From Bordetella parapertussis (GTDB lineage: Bacteria > Pseudomonadota > Gammaproteobacteria > Burkholderiales > SG8-41): a stretch of 6,714 bases of DNA. Shown one piece after another: positions 1 through 6,311 of the stretch; position 1 is the stretch's first letter; the number at the start of each line of letters is the position of its first letter. A program made the position numbers and the translations under genes. The stretch covers positions 1 to 6,714 of the forward strand of contig CAMBSS010000204.1 of NCBI GenBank assembly GCA_945870465.1, in the 5' to 3' direction. The notes beneath the pieces were generated by a model that saw only the letters and a list, made by a program, of their open reading frames with translations, was not told where the DNA came from and did no database searches.

Positions 1-446
1 GCGGCCGCATCGACCTTTGCCCCATATGAAATCAGCAACCGGGCAATATTGACGTGGTCCCTGGTCGCCGCGTACATCAAAGGCGTCCATCCGGACTGGT
101 TCACGTTTGCGCCGCGGAGCACAAGGCTTCTGACTATTTCCAAATGGCCATTGATCGAAGCCAGCATCAGGGCCGTTTCGCCCAGTTGATTTTTTGCATT
201 GACCTTGGCCCGCGCCGCCAGGAGCTCAACAATGGCGTGGCCGCTGCCCGCCGCCGCCGCCAGCATCAGGAGCGTGTTACCTTCCTGATCAGTGGTATCG
301 GGGTCAACTCCGCGATTGAGCAGGGCATTGATGGCCGGCGCTTTGTCCTCGTTAACCGCGGCAACCATGTCTTCGTAAACTCCGGCGCCGGCCAACTGGC
401 AAAAACCCAGCAAAACCAGCGCGCAAATAGTCTTATTAATCAACAT
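1..446 (-). CDS. Exported ankyrin-repeat protein, 3' end cut by window edge
   Basis: The first 148 residues are visible; the frame stays open to the window edge. Residues 1-21 look like a Sec signal peptide: MLINK, then a hydrophobic core TICALVLLGF, then A19-G20-A21 as a likely cleavage site. C16 is preceded by Phe, so a lipoprotein box is unlikely. Four ankyrin repeats follow at about 23-53, 54-86, 87-116 and 117-148, recognised by G-x-T-x-L-M-x-A cores (GNTLLMLA, GETALMLA, GWTPLMYA) and by LL-x-x-GA/RA-x-V-N/D ends. The third repeat is 30 rather than 33 residues long. Ankyrin repeats bind other proteins; the partner here is unknown, and a periplasmic location is inferred from the signal peptide. 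The ATG at 446 lies 7 bp after the tatD stop, with GAGGT upstream, so the gene is probably co-transcribed with tatD. The family call is firm, the role is not. Confidence 0.85.
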   Translation of the reverse strand, partial: MLINKTICALVLLGFCQLAGAGVYEDMVAAVNEDKAPAINALLNRGVDPDTTDQEGNTLLMLAAAAGSGHAIVELLAARAKVNAKNQLGETALMLASINGHLEIVRSLVLRGANVNQSGWTPLMYAATRDHVNIARLLISYGAKVDAA

Positions 447-453
447 TCGACAA

Positions 454-1221
454 TTACCTCAATATCTTGAATAATTGATAAAAATTATCTGTTGTTTCTT
501 TGCAAACCCGGTCAAAATCCAGGCCTTTCAGGCGCGCAATTTCCTCGGCGACGTGTTTGACGTAAGCCGGCTGATTGGTCCGGCCACGGTAAGGAACGGG
601 CGCCAAATAGGGCGAATCGGTCTCCACGAGCAGTTTTTCCATCGGCACTGCAGCCGCAACCTCTTTGATGGTTTTCGCGTTCTTGAACGTCACTATCCCC
701 GAAAAGGAGATGTAAAACCCCAGATCCATGGCCGCCTTGGCCACCTCCATCGACTCCGTGAAGCAGTGCATCACCCCGCCCGCCTTCTCTGCACCCTCCT
801 CGCGCATGATGCGCAAAGTGTCGTCCGCGGCCTCGCGGGTATGAATGATCAGCGGTTTGCCGCACTCCCGGGCTGCGCGGATATGGGTGCGGAAGCGTTC
901 GCGCTGCCACTCGAGATCGCCTTTCAACCGGTAGTAATCGAGCCCGGTTTCGCCGATCGCGACTATTCTGGGATTGGCAGCCAGCGCAATAAGTTCCTCG
1001 GCCGTGACGGCGGCAACGCCTTCGTAATCGGGATGCACGCCGACCGAACCGTGTATATGCGGATAGGTCTCCGCGAGTTTCCGCACGCGCGGGAAGTCCT
1101 CGAGAGTCACGGATACGCACAGCGCGCGTTCGACCGCGTTGTCGCGCATCAGCCCGAGTATGGAATCGATCTGGCCGGCGAGTTCCGGAAAATCAATATG
1201 GCAGTGCGAATCAACGAGCAT
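454..1221 (-). CDS. tatD: TatD-family metal-dependent deoxyribonuclease
   Basis: This is a complete 255-residue member of the TatD/YcfH branch of the amidohydrolase superfamily, a TIM-barrel metal-dependent nuclease that is probably cytoplasmic. The metal site is intact: H6 and H8 in DSHCHID near the N-terminus, E91 in GETGLDYYR, H127 in IIHTRE, H152 in MHCFTES and D202 in ETDSPYLAP. GVHPD at 61-65 is also typical. Length fits the family (about 255-265). The ATG at 1221 puts the DSHCHID motif at its usual position; the gene overlaps the end of holB by 11 bp and has no clear Shine-Dalgarno site, so coupling to holB is likely. Family members have 3'-5' exonuclease activity in E. coli TatD, but the physiological substrate of the holB-linked paralogue (ycfH type) is less certain. 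The symbol is used at family level. Confidence 0.95.
   Translation of the reverse strand: MLVDSHCHIDFPELAGQIDSILGLMRDNAVERALCVSVTLEDFPRVRKLAETYPHIHGSVGVHPDYEGVAAVTAEELIALAANPRIVAIGETGLDYYRLKGDLEWQRERFRTHIRAARECGKPLIIHTREAADDTLRIMREEGAEKAGGVMHCFTESMEVAKAAMDLGFYISFSGIVTFKNAKTIKEVAAAVPMEKLLVETDSPYLAPVPYRGRTNQPAYVKHVAEEIARLKGLDFDRVCKETTDNFYQLFKILR
456..460 (-). promoter_or_regulatory. Ribosome binding site of the ankyrin gene
   Basis: Read on the minus strand this is GAGGT, 9 nt before the ATG at 446. It overlaps the last Arg codon (AGG) and the first base of the TAA stop of tatD, so ribosomes ending tatD sit on the site. It supports the ATG at 446 as the start and suggests coupled translation. 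Confidence 0.6.
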
Positions 1222-2242
1222 AGCTGTCGGTCAGGTCTTCGCCGCGCAACAGCGCGGTATAAGAAAACAATAGTTGCTCGATGTAGAGGCGCGAGTTGAG
1301 CGGATGATGGACGCTGCGCTGCTGGCGCACCAGGGTGCGATGAAAACGCGCGATATCGATGGCGCGCAGACGGCCGGCAAGCTGGCTCAGCGCTTTGGCG
1401 TAATCCGGATTATAGCGCACGCGGCCGACTGATTTGGCGCTCAACAGGTCGTAGGTCCAGCGCTGCATCCAGCCGAGTAAACGCGGCAGAGGAAAATCGC
1501 GCACCTGTTCGGCTAATGCGAAAGCGTCTATGCCGGGCGCCGCCAGACTGCCGAGCAAAGACTTGCGCTGCGTCCAGAACGAGCCGTCATCGAGCGCCCG
1601 TGCAGCAAGCGGCGCGTTGCCCGTCTGCGCGAGACTCAGCGCGGGCTCCTTGACGCCCTCCTCGCGCAACCATTTCTCGGCAACCGGAACCGGCGGCGTT
1701 GGCAGCACGACCTGCTGGCAGCGGCTGATGATGGTTGCCGGCAGATAGCTTGGCCGATGCGCGACCAGCATGAAACGCGTATTGGGCGGCGGTTCTTCGA
1801 GGCTTTTCAGCAAGGCATTGGCCGCATTGACGTTGAGGGTTTCGGCCGGACAAAACACTATGGTCTTGCCGTTGGGCTGATGCGCCGTGAGATTGATGAA
1901 GTCATGCAGAGCCCTGATTTCATCGACAGATATCTGCTGACTGGGTTTCTTCTCGCCGGCGGCAGGCCCTTCGGGGCCAGCCGGGCGCAGGGCCTCAGGC
2001 AAAATCTCGCGGTAATCGGGATGGGCGCCGGCCGCAAACCAGCGGCAGCTTTGGCATGTGCCGCAGGCGGCGCCATCGACAGCAGGGGATTCGCAGGCCA
2101 GAGACTGCGCGAGCTTACGTACGAAATCGAGCTTGCCTATCCCTTCCCTGCCCCGGAACAGCAAGGCGTGCGGCAATGCTGCCCTGCGCTGCAGGATGTC
2201 CTGCCATTGGGCCTGGTGCCACGGATAGACAGTTATGGGCAT
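1211..2242 (-). CDS. holB: DNA polymerase III subunit delta'
   Basis: The 343-residue protein is the delta-prime subunit of the clamp loader, which helps load the beta sliding clamp onto primed DNA. The N-terminal AAA+-like domain has a degenerate P-loop, GREGIGKL at 31-38, where the Ser/Thr after the lysine is replaced by Leu; delta-prime is known not to act as an ATPase. Four cysteines, C50, C60, C63 and C66, match the zinc module of the E. coli protein in spacing. [11 protein letters not shown] at 147-157 and the SRC motif at 173-175 are diagnostic; the SRC arginine is the finger acting on the neighbouring ATPase subunit. A Pro/Gly/Ala-rich linker at about 82-102 separates the zinc module from the next conserved block. 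Length is close to the E. coli protein (334). It overlaps tmk by 10 bp and tatD by 11 bp. A weak GTGGAA lies upstream of the ATG. Confidence 0.96.
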   Translation of the reverse strand: MPITVYPWHQAQWQDILQRRAALPHALLFRGREGIGKLDFVRKLAQSLACESPAVDGAACGTCQSCRWFAAGAHPDYREILPEALRPAGPEGPAAGEKKPSQQISVDEIRALHDFINLTAHQPNGKTIVFCPAETLNVNAANALLKSLEEPPPNTRFMLVAHRPSYLPATIISRCQQVVLPTPPVPVAEKWLREEGVKEPALSLAQTGNAPLAARALDDGSFWTQRKSLLGSLAAPGIDAFALAEQVRDFPLPRLLGWMQRWTYDLLSAKSVGRVRYNPDYAKALSQLAGRLRAIDIARFHRTLVRQQRSVHHPLNSRLYIEQLLFSYTALLRGEDLTDSYAR

Positions 2243-2850
2243 AGCGGTTCCACGATCTCAACCAGCTTGCGCCGGATTTCCTCGATGCTGACCGTGGCGT
2301 CGATCACGCGCATGCGCGAGGCATCTTCGCGCGCGCGGCGCAGATAGCCGTCGCGCACGCGCTGAAAAAAATCATCCTTTTCCTGCTCGAAGCGGTCCGG
2401 CGCCTTGATGCTGCCGGCACGCTGCCGCCCCACTTCCGGCGCAACGTCGAACAGCAGCGTCAGGTCCGGCTGCAAGTCGCCCTGCACCCATTGTTCGAGC
2501 ACTTTCAAACGCGCCCAGTCGGCGCCGCGTCCGCTGCCCTGGTAAGCGAACGTCGCGTCCGTAAAACGGTCGCAGATGATCCACTCGCCCTGCGCCAGCG
2601 CCGGCGCGATCACTTTGTCGATATGCTCGCTCCGCGCGGCGAACATCAGCATGGCTTCGGTTTCAAGATGCATGGCCTGGTTCTTGTCGAGCAGGAGGCC
2701 GCGCAGCTTTTCACCAAGCTCGGTGCCGCCGGGTTCGCGCGTGACGCGCAACTTGACGCCGCGTTTACGGAAAAAATCCGCAAGCCAGTCGAGGTGCGTG
2801 CTCTTGCCCGCGCCGTCGATGCCTTCAAGGGTGATGAATTTTCCGCGCAT
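2233..2850 (-). CDS. tmk: Thymidylate kinase (dTMP kinase)
   Basis: Tmk phosphorylates dTMP to dTDP with ATP, the step where de novo and salvage dTTP synthesis meet. The 205 residues match the usual bacterial length. The P-loop is GIDGAGKST at 10-18; it lacks the Arg of the eukaryote-type P-loop and so looks like the bacterial type II enzyme, with basic residues in the lid region (about 142-155, ending in PDRFEQE). The TREPGG segment at 37-42 and the [12 protein letters not shown] nucleoside-binding motif at 94-105 are present, with Thr100 where many homologues have Ser. The ATG at 2850 lies 14 bp after mltG; the upstream sequence has no recognisable Shine-Dalgarno site and no alternative in-frame start. 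The end overlaps holB by 10 bp. Confidence 0.97.
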   Translation of the reverse strand: MRGKFITLEGIDGAGKSTHLDWLADFFRKRGVKLRVTREPGGTELGEKLRGLLLDKNQAMHLETEAMLMFAARSEHIDKVIAPALAQGEWIICDRFTDATFAYQGSGRGADWARLKVLEQWVQGDLQPDLTLLFDVAPEVGRQRAGSIKAPDRFEQEKDDFFQRVRDGYLRRAREDASRMRVIDATVSIEEIRRKLVEIVEPLCP

Positions 2851-2870
2851 AGGTTCAGTGACGTTCAGTG
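2851..2870. repeat. Two tandem copies of a 10-bp unit at the mltG-tmk junction
   Basis: Two adjacent 10-bp units (aggttcagtg and acgttcagtg on the plus strand) agree at 9 of 10 positions. On the minus strand each contains CACTGAAC; the first-read copy supplies the last His codon and TGA stop of mltG, and the second fills most of the gap before the tmk ATG. It could be a small slippage duplication. Function is unknown. Confidence 0.7.
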
Positions 2871-3875
2871 GCGGCCGCGCCGCTGGTATTTTGTCACGGC
2901 GCGCTCGTGCTCAGCCAGCGTATTCGAAAAGTACGACGACCCGTCGCCGCGCGCCACGAAATACAATGCCTTGCTCGGCGCGGGATTGAGCGCCGCCGTG
3001 AGCGCGGCAACCCCGGGCAAGGCAATCGGAGTCGGCGGCAAACCCGTTCTGGTATAGGTGTTGTAGGGCCCGTCGGCAAGCAAATCGCGTTTGCGCAGGT
3101 TGCCGTCGAACTGCGCGCCCAGGCCATAGATCACGGTCGGATCGGTCTGCAGTTTCATGCCGAACTTGAGGCGATTCACGAATACTGCTGCGATCAGTGG
3201 GCGTTCAGCGGGCTGGCCGGTTTCTTTTTCGATGACGGAAGCGAGTATCAGCGCCTCATAGGGATTCGCCAGAGGCAGCCCGGCGGCGCGCGCGCTCCAC
3301 AGAGAGTTGAGCTGATGCTGCATGGCGCGGTAGGCGCGCTGCATCAGCGCAGCGTCGCTAGCTCCGTTGGGAAAAAAATACGTGTCGGGAAAGAACCAAC
3401 CTTCCACCGACGGATGAGCAATACTCAGGAGGGCGATCAAGTCGGCTTCGCTGGCGCCACGCGTATCGTGTTTGAGCGCGGGATGGGCATCGAGCGCCGC
3501 GCGCATCTGGCTGAAAGTCCAACCTTCGACGACGGTGATCTGATCGAGGCCGTGCATGCCGGACGTAATCATTTCCAGCAAGGCAAACGGGCTCAAGACG
3601 CTGCGGACTTCATAATTGCCGGCTTGCACGCGTCCAGCATGCCCGCTTAACCGGGCCAGCACTTCGAATTGCCACGGCGACTTGAGCACGCCCCCCGTCT
3701 GCATCTGCCGTGCTGCGCTGCGCAGACTGCTGCCTTCTTTGAGGCTGAATTGCACGGGGGTTGCGATCGACATTTCAGTCCAGCCGTAGAGGCCCAGCCA
3801 GGCGCCGAATGCCGCGATGAGCAATACGCTCAGCCAGAACAGGCGTTTAAAAAACCGTTTAATGGCTTTGAACAT
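2865..3875 (-). CDS. mltG: Endolytic murein transglycosylase MltG (YceG-like)
   Basis: MltG is an inner-membrane lytic transglycosylase that cuts nascent peptidoglycan strands and is proposed to end their elongation. The 336 residues begin with a basic stretch ([12 protein letters not shown]) and a single membrane segment at about 13-31, which leaves the rest in the periplasm. A LysM-like subdomain follows at about 40-90. The catalytic domain carries [12 protein letters not shown] at 158-169, LASVIEKET at 211-219, [10 protein letters not shown] at 242-251, YNTY at 271-274 and GLPPTPI at 278-284. E218 aligns by number and context with the catalytic Glu of the E. coli enzyme. Its first 17 bp overlap the end of pabC. 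The upstream sequence has only a weak GGA, so translation is probably coupled to pabC. The neighbourhood pabC-mltG-tmk-holB is classical for this gene. Confidence 0.96.
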   Translation of the reverse strand: MFKAIKRFFKRLFWLSVLLIAAFGAWLGLYGWTEMSIATPVQFSLKEGSSLRSAARQMQTGGVLKSPWQFEVLARLSGHAGRVQAGNYEVRSVLSPFALLEMITSGMHGLDQITVVEGWTFSQMRAALDAHPALKHDTRGASEADLIALLSIAHPSVEGWFFPDTYFFPNGASDAALMQRAYRAMQHQLNSLWSARAAGLPLANPYEALILASVIEKETGQPAERPLIAAVFVNRLKFGMKLQTDPTVIYGLGAQFDGNLRKRDLLADGPYNTYTRTGLPPTPIALPGVAALTAALNPAPSKALYFVARGDGSSYFSNTLAEHERAVTKYQRRGRH

Positions 3876-4674
3876 CGACTATCCATTGCTGCATACGGGT
3901 CGTCAACATGCCCTTGATCCATGTTTTGCGGTCAAGTGCCACGACCGGCCACAGGCCGATGACGCTGTTGACGACGAAGAGTTCGTCGGCAGCCAGCAGT
4001 TCATCGATGCCTATGTCTGCGATCTGCAGCGGAGTATCGTAAGCACGCGCGAGCTCGACCACCAGCTCGCGCATTACACCGCTTACCCCGCAACGTTTCA
4101 GGTCCGGGGTGAGCAGCTTGCCGTCCTTGCCGATGAACAGATTGCTCATGGTGCCGCCGATTACGTTGTCATCGGCATCGCACAACAGACCTTCGGTGAT
4201 GGACGGATCGCTCCATTCTGCGCGGGCGAGCACGTTTTCCAGACGGTTAAGATGCTTGATGCCGGCCAGCGCCGGTTGCGTGGCCAGCCTGATCCGGCAG
4301 AGATGCGTGCGCACGCCGGTTTCGGCATTGTGTTTCGGGTAGTCCGGCAATGCGCTGGAGGTTACAACACGCGTCGGTTTCGGTTCAGACGGCGGTGCGT
4401 AACCACGCGCGCTGTCGCCACGCGTAATGATGATTTTCACCACGCAGTCGGGTTCGCTTGCGCCGATCTGAGCAAGATCGCTCTCTAACGTTGCGGAAGG
4501 CGGACAATCGATGGCGATCGCCTTGCAGTCGTGTGCAAGCTTCGTGTACTGGCGCTGCCACAGCGCGGGTTTGCCGCCGCGCACGGGGAAAGTGCGAAAT
4601 ACGCCATCGCCGTAGGCCAGCCCGCGGTCGCGCACGCTGACCGCATCGCCTGCGACGCCGTTGATCAGATTCAT
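3859..4674 (-). CDS. pabC: Aminodeoxychorismate lyase, PLP-dependent
   Basis: PabC converts 4-amino-4-deoxychorismate to 4-aminobenzoate and pyruvate in folate synthesis. The 271 residues match a fold-type IV PLP enzyme of the branched-chain aminotransferase superfamily. K140 in GIKHLNRLENVLAR is the PLP-binding lysine, at the same number as in E. coli. MNLINGV at the N-terminus matches the start of E. coli PabC, and DRGLAYGDGVF at 16-26 and SGVMRE at 198-203 are conserved. In the usual V-x-E-x(4)-N-L-F motif, residue 173 is Gly (VIGGTMSNLF, codon GGC), where E. coli has a Glu that contacts the PLP ring nitrogen. The ATG at 4674 is the only in-frame start after the fabF stop, 43 bp upstream; no Shine-Dalgarno site is visible before it. 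A D-amino-acid or branched-chain aminotransferase is a less likely reading because of the pabC-mltG-tmk context. Confidence 0.92.
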   Translation of the reverse strand: MNLINGVAGDAVSVRDRGLAYGDGVFRTFPVRGGKPALWQRQYTKLAHDCKAIAIDCPPSATLESDLAQIGASEPDCVVKIIITRGDSARGYAPPSEPKPTRVVTSSALPDYPKHNAETGVRTHLCRIRLATQPALAGIKHLNRLENVLARAEWSDPSITEGLLCDADDNVIGGTMSNLFIGKDGKLLTPDLKRCGVSGVMRELVVELARAYDTPLQIADIGIDELLAADELFVVNSVIGLWPVVALDRKTWIKGMLTTRMQQWIVDVQSH

Positions 4675-4717
4675 GGTGGAGTGAGCGCAGCGGACGGCGC
4701 GTAGTGCCCGCGCGGCC

Positions 4718-5956
4718 TCAGACGGCGCGGAATACCAGACTGCCGTTGGTGCCGCCGAAGCCGAACGAATTCGACACCGCGACTTTGATCGGCATCTGGC
4801 GCGCCTGGTTCGGCACGTAATCGAGATCGCATTGCGGATCCTGATTGACGAGGTTGATCGTCGGCGGCGCGATCTGCTCGTGCAGCGCCAGCGCCGTAAA
4901 CACGGCCTCGATGCCGCCGGCGGCGCCCAGCAAATGCCCGGTCATCGATTTGGTCGAACTGACCGCCAGTTTTTTCGCATGATCGCCGAAACAGCGTTTG
5001 ACGGCGATGGTTTCCGCGATGTCGCCGAGCGGTGTCGAGGTGCCGTGGGCATTGATGTAATCGACCTGGTCGGCATTGACTCCGCCATTGCGCAGGGCAT
5101 TCACCATGCAGCGCGCTGCGCCTTCGCCGTCTTCGCAAGGCGCTGTAATGTGGTGCGCGTCAGCGCTTAGACCGTAACCGGCGAGCTCGCAGTAAATGCG
5201 CGCGCCGCGTTTTTTTGCGTGCTCGTATTCCTCGAGCACCAGCACGCCGGCGCCTTCGCCGAGCACGAATCCGTCGCGGTCCTTGTCCCACGGACGGCTT
5301 GCCAGTTCCGGCGCATCGTTGCGGGTCGACAGCGCGCGCGCGGCGCAAAAGCCGCCGACACCCAGCGGTGACACGGTCGATTCCGCGCCGCCGGCGATCA
5401 TTACGTCGGCGTCGCCGTATTCAATGAAGCGCCCTGCTTCGCCTATGCTGTGGTTGGCGGTCGTGCAGGCGGTGACCACTGCGATGTTCGGGCCTTTGAG
5501 CCCGTACATGATCGACAACTGGCCGGAGATCATGTTGATGATGGTGCCGGGGACGAAAAACGGAGAGACCTTGCGCACGCCGCCGGCCAGCATGGCGTCA
5601 TGGGTGGTCTCGATGAGCGGCAATCCGCCGATGCCGGAGCCTATGCAGACGCCGATCTGCTCGCGGTTTTCCTGCTCCAGATCGAGGCCGGAATCCTTGA
5701 TCGCATCGACAGCGGCCGCCAGGCCGTAGTGAATAAACGTGTCGAAACGCCGCGCTTCCTTGGGGGCAAGCCATTTCGCGACTTCGAATCCCTTGACCTC
5801 GCCTGCGATCTGCGAGGGCAAAATGGCGGGGTCGAAGCGCGTGATGCGCGTGATGCCGGATTTCCCGGCCACGATATTCCCCCACGCTTCGGGTATGCCT
5901 ATCCCGACCGGAGATATGATGCCGAGACCGGTTACAACTACTCTGCGTCTTGCCAA
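4718..5956 (-). CDS. fabF: 3-oxoacyl-ACP synthase II
   Basis: FabF condenses malonyl-ACP with acyl-ACP in each elongation round of fatty-acid synthesis in the cytosol. The 412 residues equal the usual length. The active site is complete: C164 in VTACTTA, H304 in NAHGTSTPLGD, K336 and H341 in STKSMTGHLLGAAGG. NSFGFGGTNGS at 396-406 carries F400, the gatekeeper of the acyl pocket in E. coli FabF. The first codon is TTG (5954-5956). The only in-frame codons before it run back to the acpP stop, none is ATG or GTG, and MARRRVVVTG matches the normal FabF N-terminus, so TTG is well supported. A weak GGAAA precedes it. The gene lies 30 bp after acpP, its substrate carrier. FabB is a less likely reading because of the acpP-fabF context and the length. 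Confidence 0.97.
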   Translation of the reverse strand: MARRRVVVTGLGIISPVGIGIPEAWGNIVAGKSGITRITRFDPAILPSQIAGEVKGFEVAKWLAPKEARRFDTFIHYGLAAAVDAIKDSGLDLEQENREQIGVCIGSGIGGLPLIETTHDAMLAGGVRKVSPFFVPGTIINMISGQLSIMYGLKGPNIAVVTACTTANHSIGEAGRFIEYGDADVMIAGGAESTVSPLGVGGFCAARALSTRNDAPELASRPWDKDRDGFVLGEGAGVLVLEEYEHAKKRGARIYCELAGYGLSADAHHITAPCEDGEGAARCMVNALRNGGVNADQVDYINAHGTSTPLGDIAETIAVKRCFGDHAKKLAVSSTKSMTGHLLGAAGGIEAVFTALALHEQIAPPTINLVNQDPQCDLDYVPNQARQMPIKVAVSNSFGFGGTNGSLVFRAV

Positions 5957-5965
5957 TGGATTTCC
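5954..5965 (-). promoter_or_regulatory. TTG start codon and weak ribosome binding site of fabF
   Basis: On the minus strand GGAAA (5961-5965) stands only 4 nt before the TTG start, too close for an efficient Shine-Dalgarno site. The in-frame triplets between the acpP stop and this TTG contain no other start codon. Translation of fabF may depend partly on ribosomes leaving acpP. The start is clear; the strength of the site is inference. Confidence 0.6.
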
Positions 5966-5986
5966 GCGGCGTAAGCCTGCTGGGGA

Positions 5987-6223
5987 TTACTTGAGGTGGG
6001 CCTTGACGTAGTCCATGGCCTGCTGGACGGTGGTGATTTTTTCCGCGTCTTCGTCCGGAATCTCGCACTCGAACTCTTCTTCGAGCGCCATCACCAGCTC
6101 AACGGTGTCGAGGGAATCGGCGCCGAGGTCGTTGACGAATGACGATTCGTTCTTGACATCGGCTTCGTTGACGCCCAGTTGCTCGGCCACGATCTTCTTG
6201 ACGCGCTGTTCTATATTTTCCAT
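5987..6223 (-). CDS. acpP: Acyl carrier protein
   Basis: AcpP carries growing acyl chains on a 4'-phosphopantetheine arm between the enzymes of fatty-acid synthesis, and also supplies acyl groups for lipid A and phospholipids. The 78 residues are normal for the family. S37 in [10 protein letters not shown] is the attachment serine, and the acidic helix II that follows ([19 protein letters not shown] at about 41-59) is the usual docking surface for partner enzymes. The start is fixed by an AAGGGG site 6 nt before the ATG, the best ribosome binding site in the window, as expected for one of the most abundant proteins of the cell. It sits between fabG and fabF, its common position, with a likely promoter of its own in the 88-bp gap upstream. 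Confidence 0.99.
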   Translation of the reverse strand: MENIEQRVKKIVAEQLGVNEADVKNESSFVNDLGADSLDTVELVMALEEEFECEIPDEDAEKITTVQQAMDYVKAHLK

Positions 6224-6229
6224 CTATTT

Positions 6230-6235
6230 CCCCTT
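6230..6235 (-). promoter_or_regulatory. Strong ribosome binding site of acpP
   Basis: AAGGGG on the minus strand, 6 nt before the acpP ATG at 6223. It is close to the consensus AAGGAG and at good spacing, which fits high AcpP output. Confidence 0.75.
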
Positions 6236-6249
6236 CAGGAGTCGTCCTG
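6236..6249 (-). other. Small hairpin in the acpP leader
   Basis: CAGGA-CGAC-TCCTG on the minus strand forms a perfect 5-bp stem with a 4-nt loop. It directly abuts the AAGGGG ribosome binding site without covering it. There is no U-run after it, so it is not a terminator. It may stabilise the leader or may be chance. Confidence 0.3.
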
Positions 6250-6264
6250 TTTTATGCGAAACGT

Positions 6265-6293
6265 ATTTTACCAAATCCGGCGCCTGCCATCTA
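6265..6293 (-). promoter_or_regulatory. Possible sigma-70 promoter of acpP
   Basis: On the minus strand TAAAAT (6265-6270, 5 of 6 with the -10 consensus) is preceded after 17 bp by TAGATG (6288-6293, 3 of 6 with the -35 consensus). A transcript would start near 6258 and have a leader of about 35 nt with the small hairpin and the strong ribosome binding site. It lies wholly in the fabG-acpP gap. An internal acpP promoter at this place is known in E. coli; the exact boxes here are inference. Confidence 0.4.
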
Positions 6294-6311
6294 ACCCGCG
6301 TTAACCGCGTA

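Noticed and set aside
1..8. NotI site GCGGCCGC exactly at the window start, suggesting a cloning junction
   Set aside because: The same octamer also occurs at about 2871 and 5713 within real genes, and the ankyrin frame reads through the site, so it is ordinary GC-rich sequence.
54..470. Plus-strand open frame of 138 codons opposite the ankyrin gene
   Set aside because: The minus strand has a signal peptide and regular ankyrin repeats here; the plus-strand product is basic and featureless.
475..1299. Long plus-strand open frame of 274 codons opposite tatD
   Set aside because: It is antisense to tatD, whose metal-binding residues are all intact. Its translation shows no recognisable motif, and GC-rich codon bias produces long open frames on the opposite strand.
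1211..2242. Broken P-loop in HolB as a sign of inactivation
   Set aside because: Delta-prime subunits normally have a degenerate P-loop and do not hydrolyse ATP; the zinc cysteines and SRC motif are intact.
2868..3650. Plus-strand open frame of 260 codons opposite mltG
   Set aside because: It is a mirror of mltG coding sequence with no family motif, no ribosome binding site evidence and no intergenic space of its own.
4718..5956. FabF has Ala167 where E. coli has Gly after the catalytic Cys
   Set aside because: The small-residue position in the ketoacyl synthase active-site signature tolerates Ala, and all catalytic residues are present.
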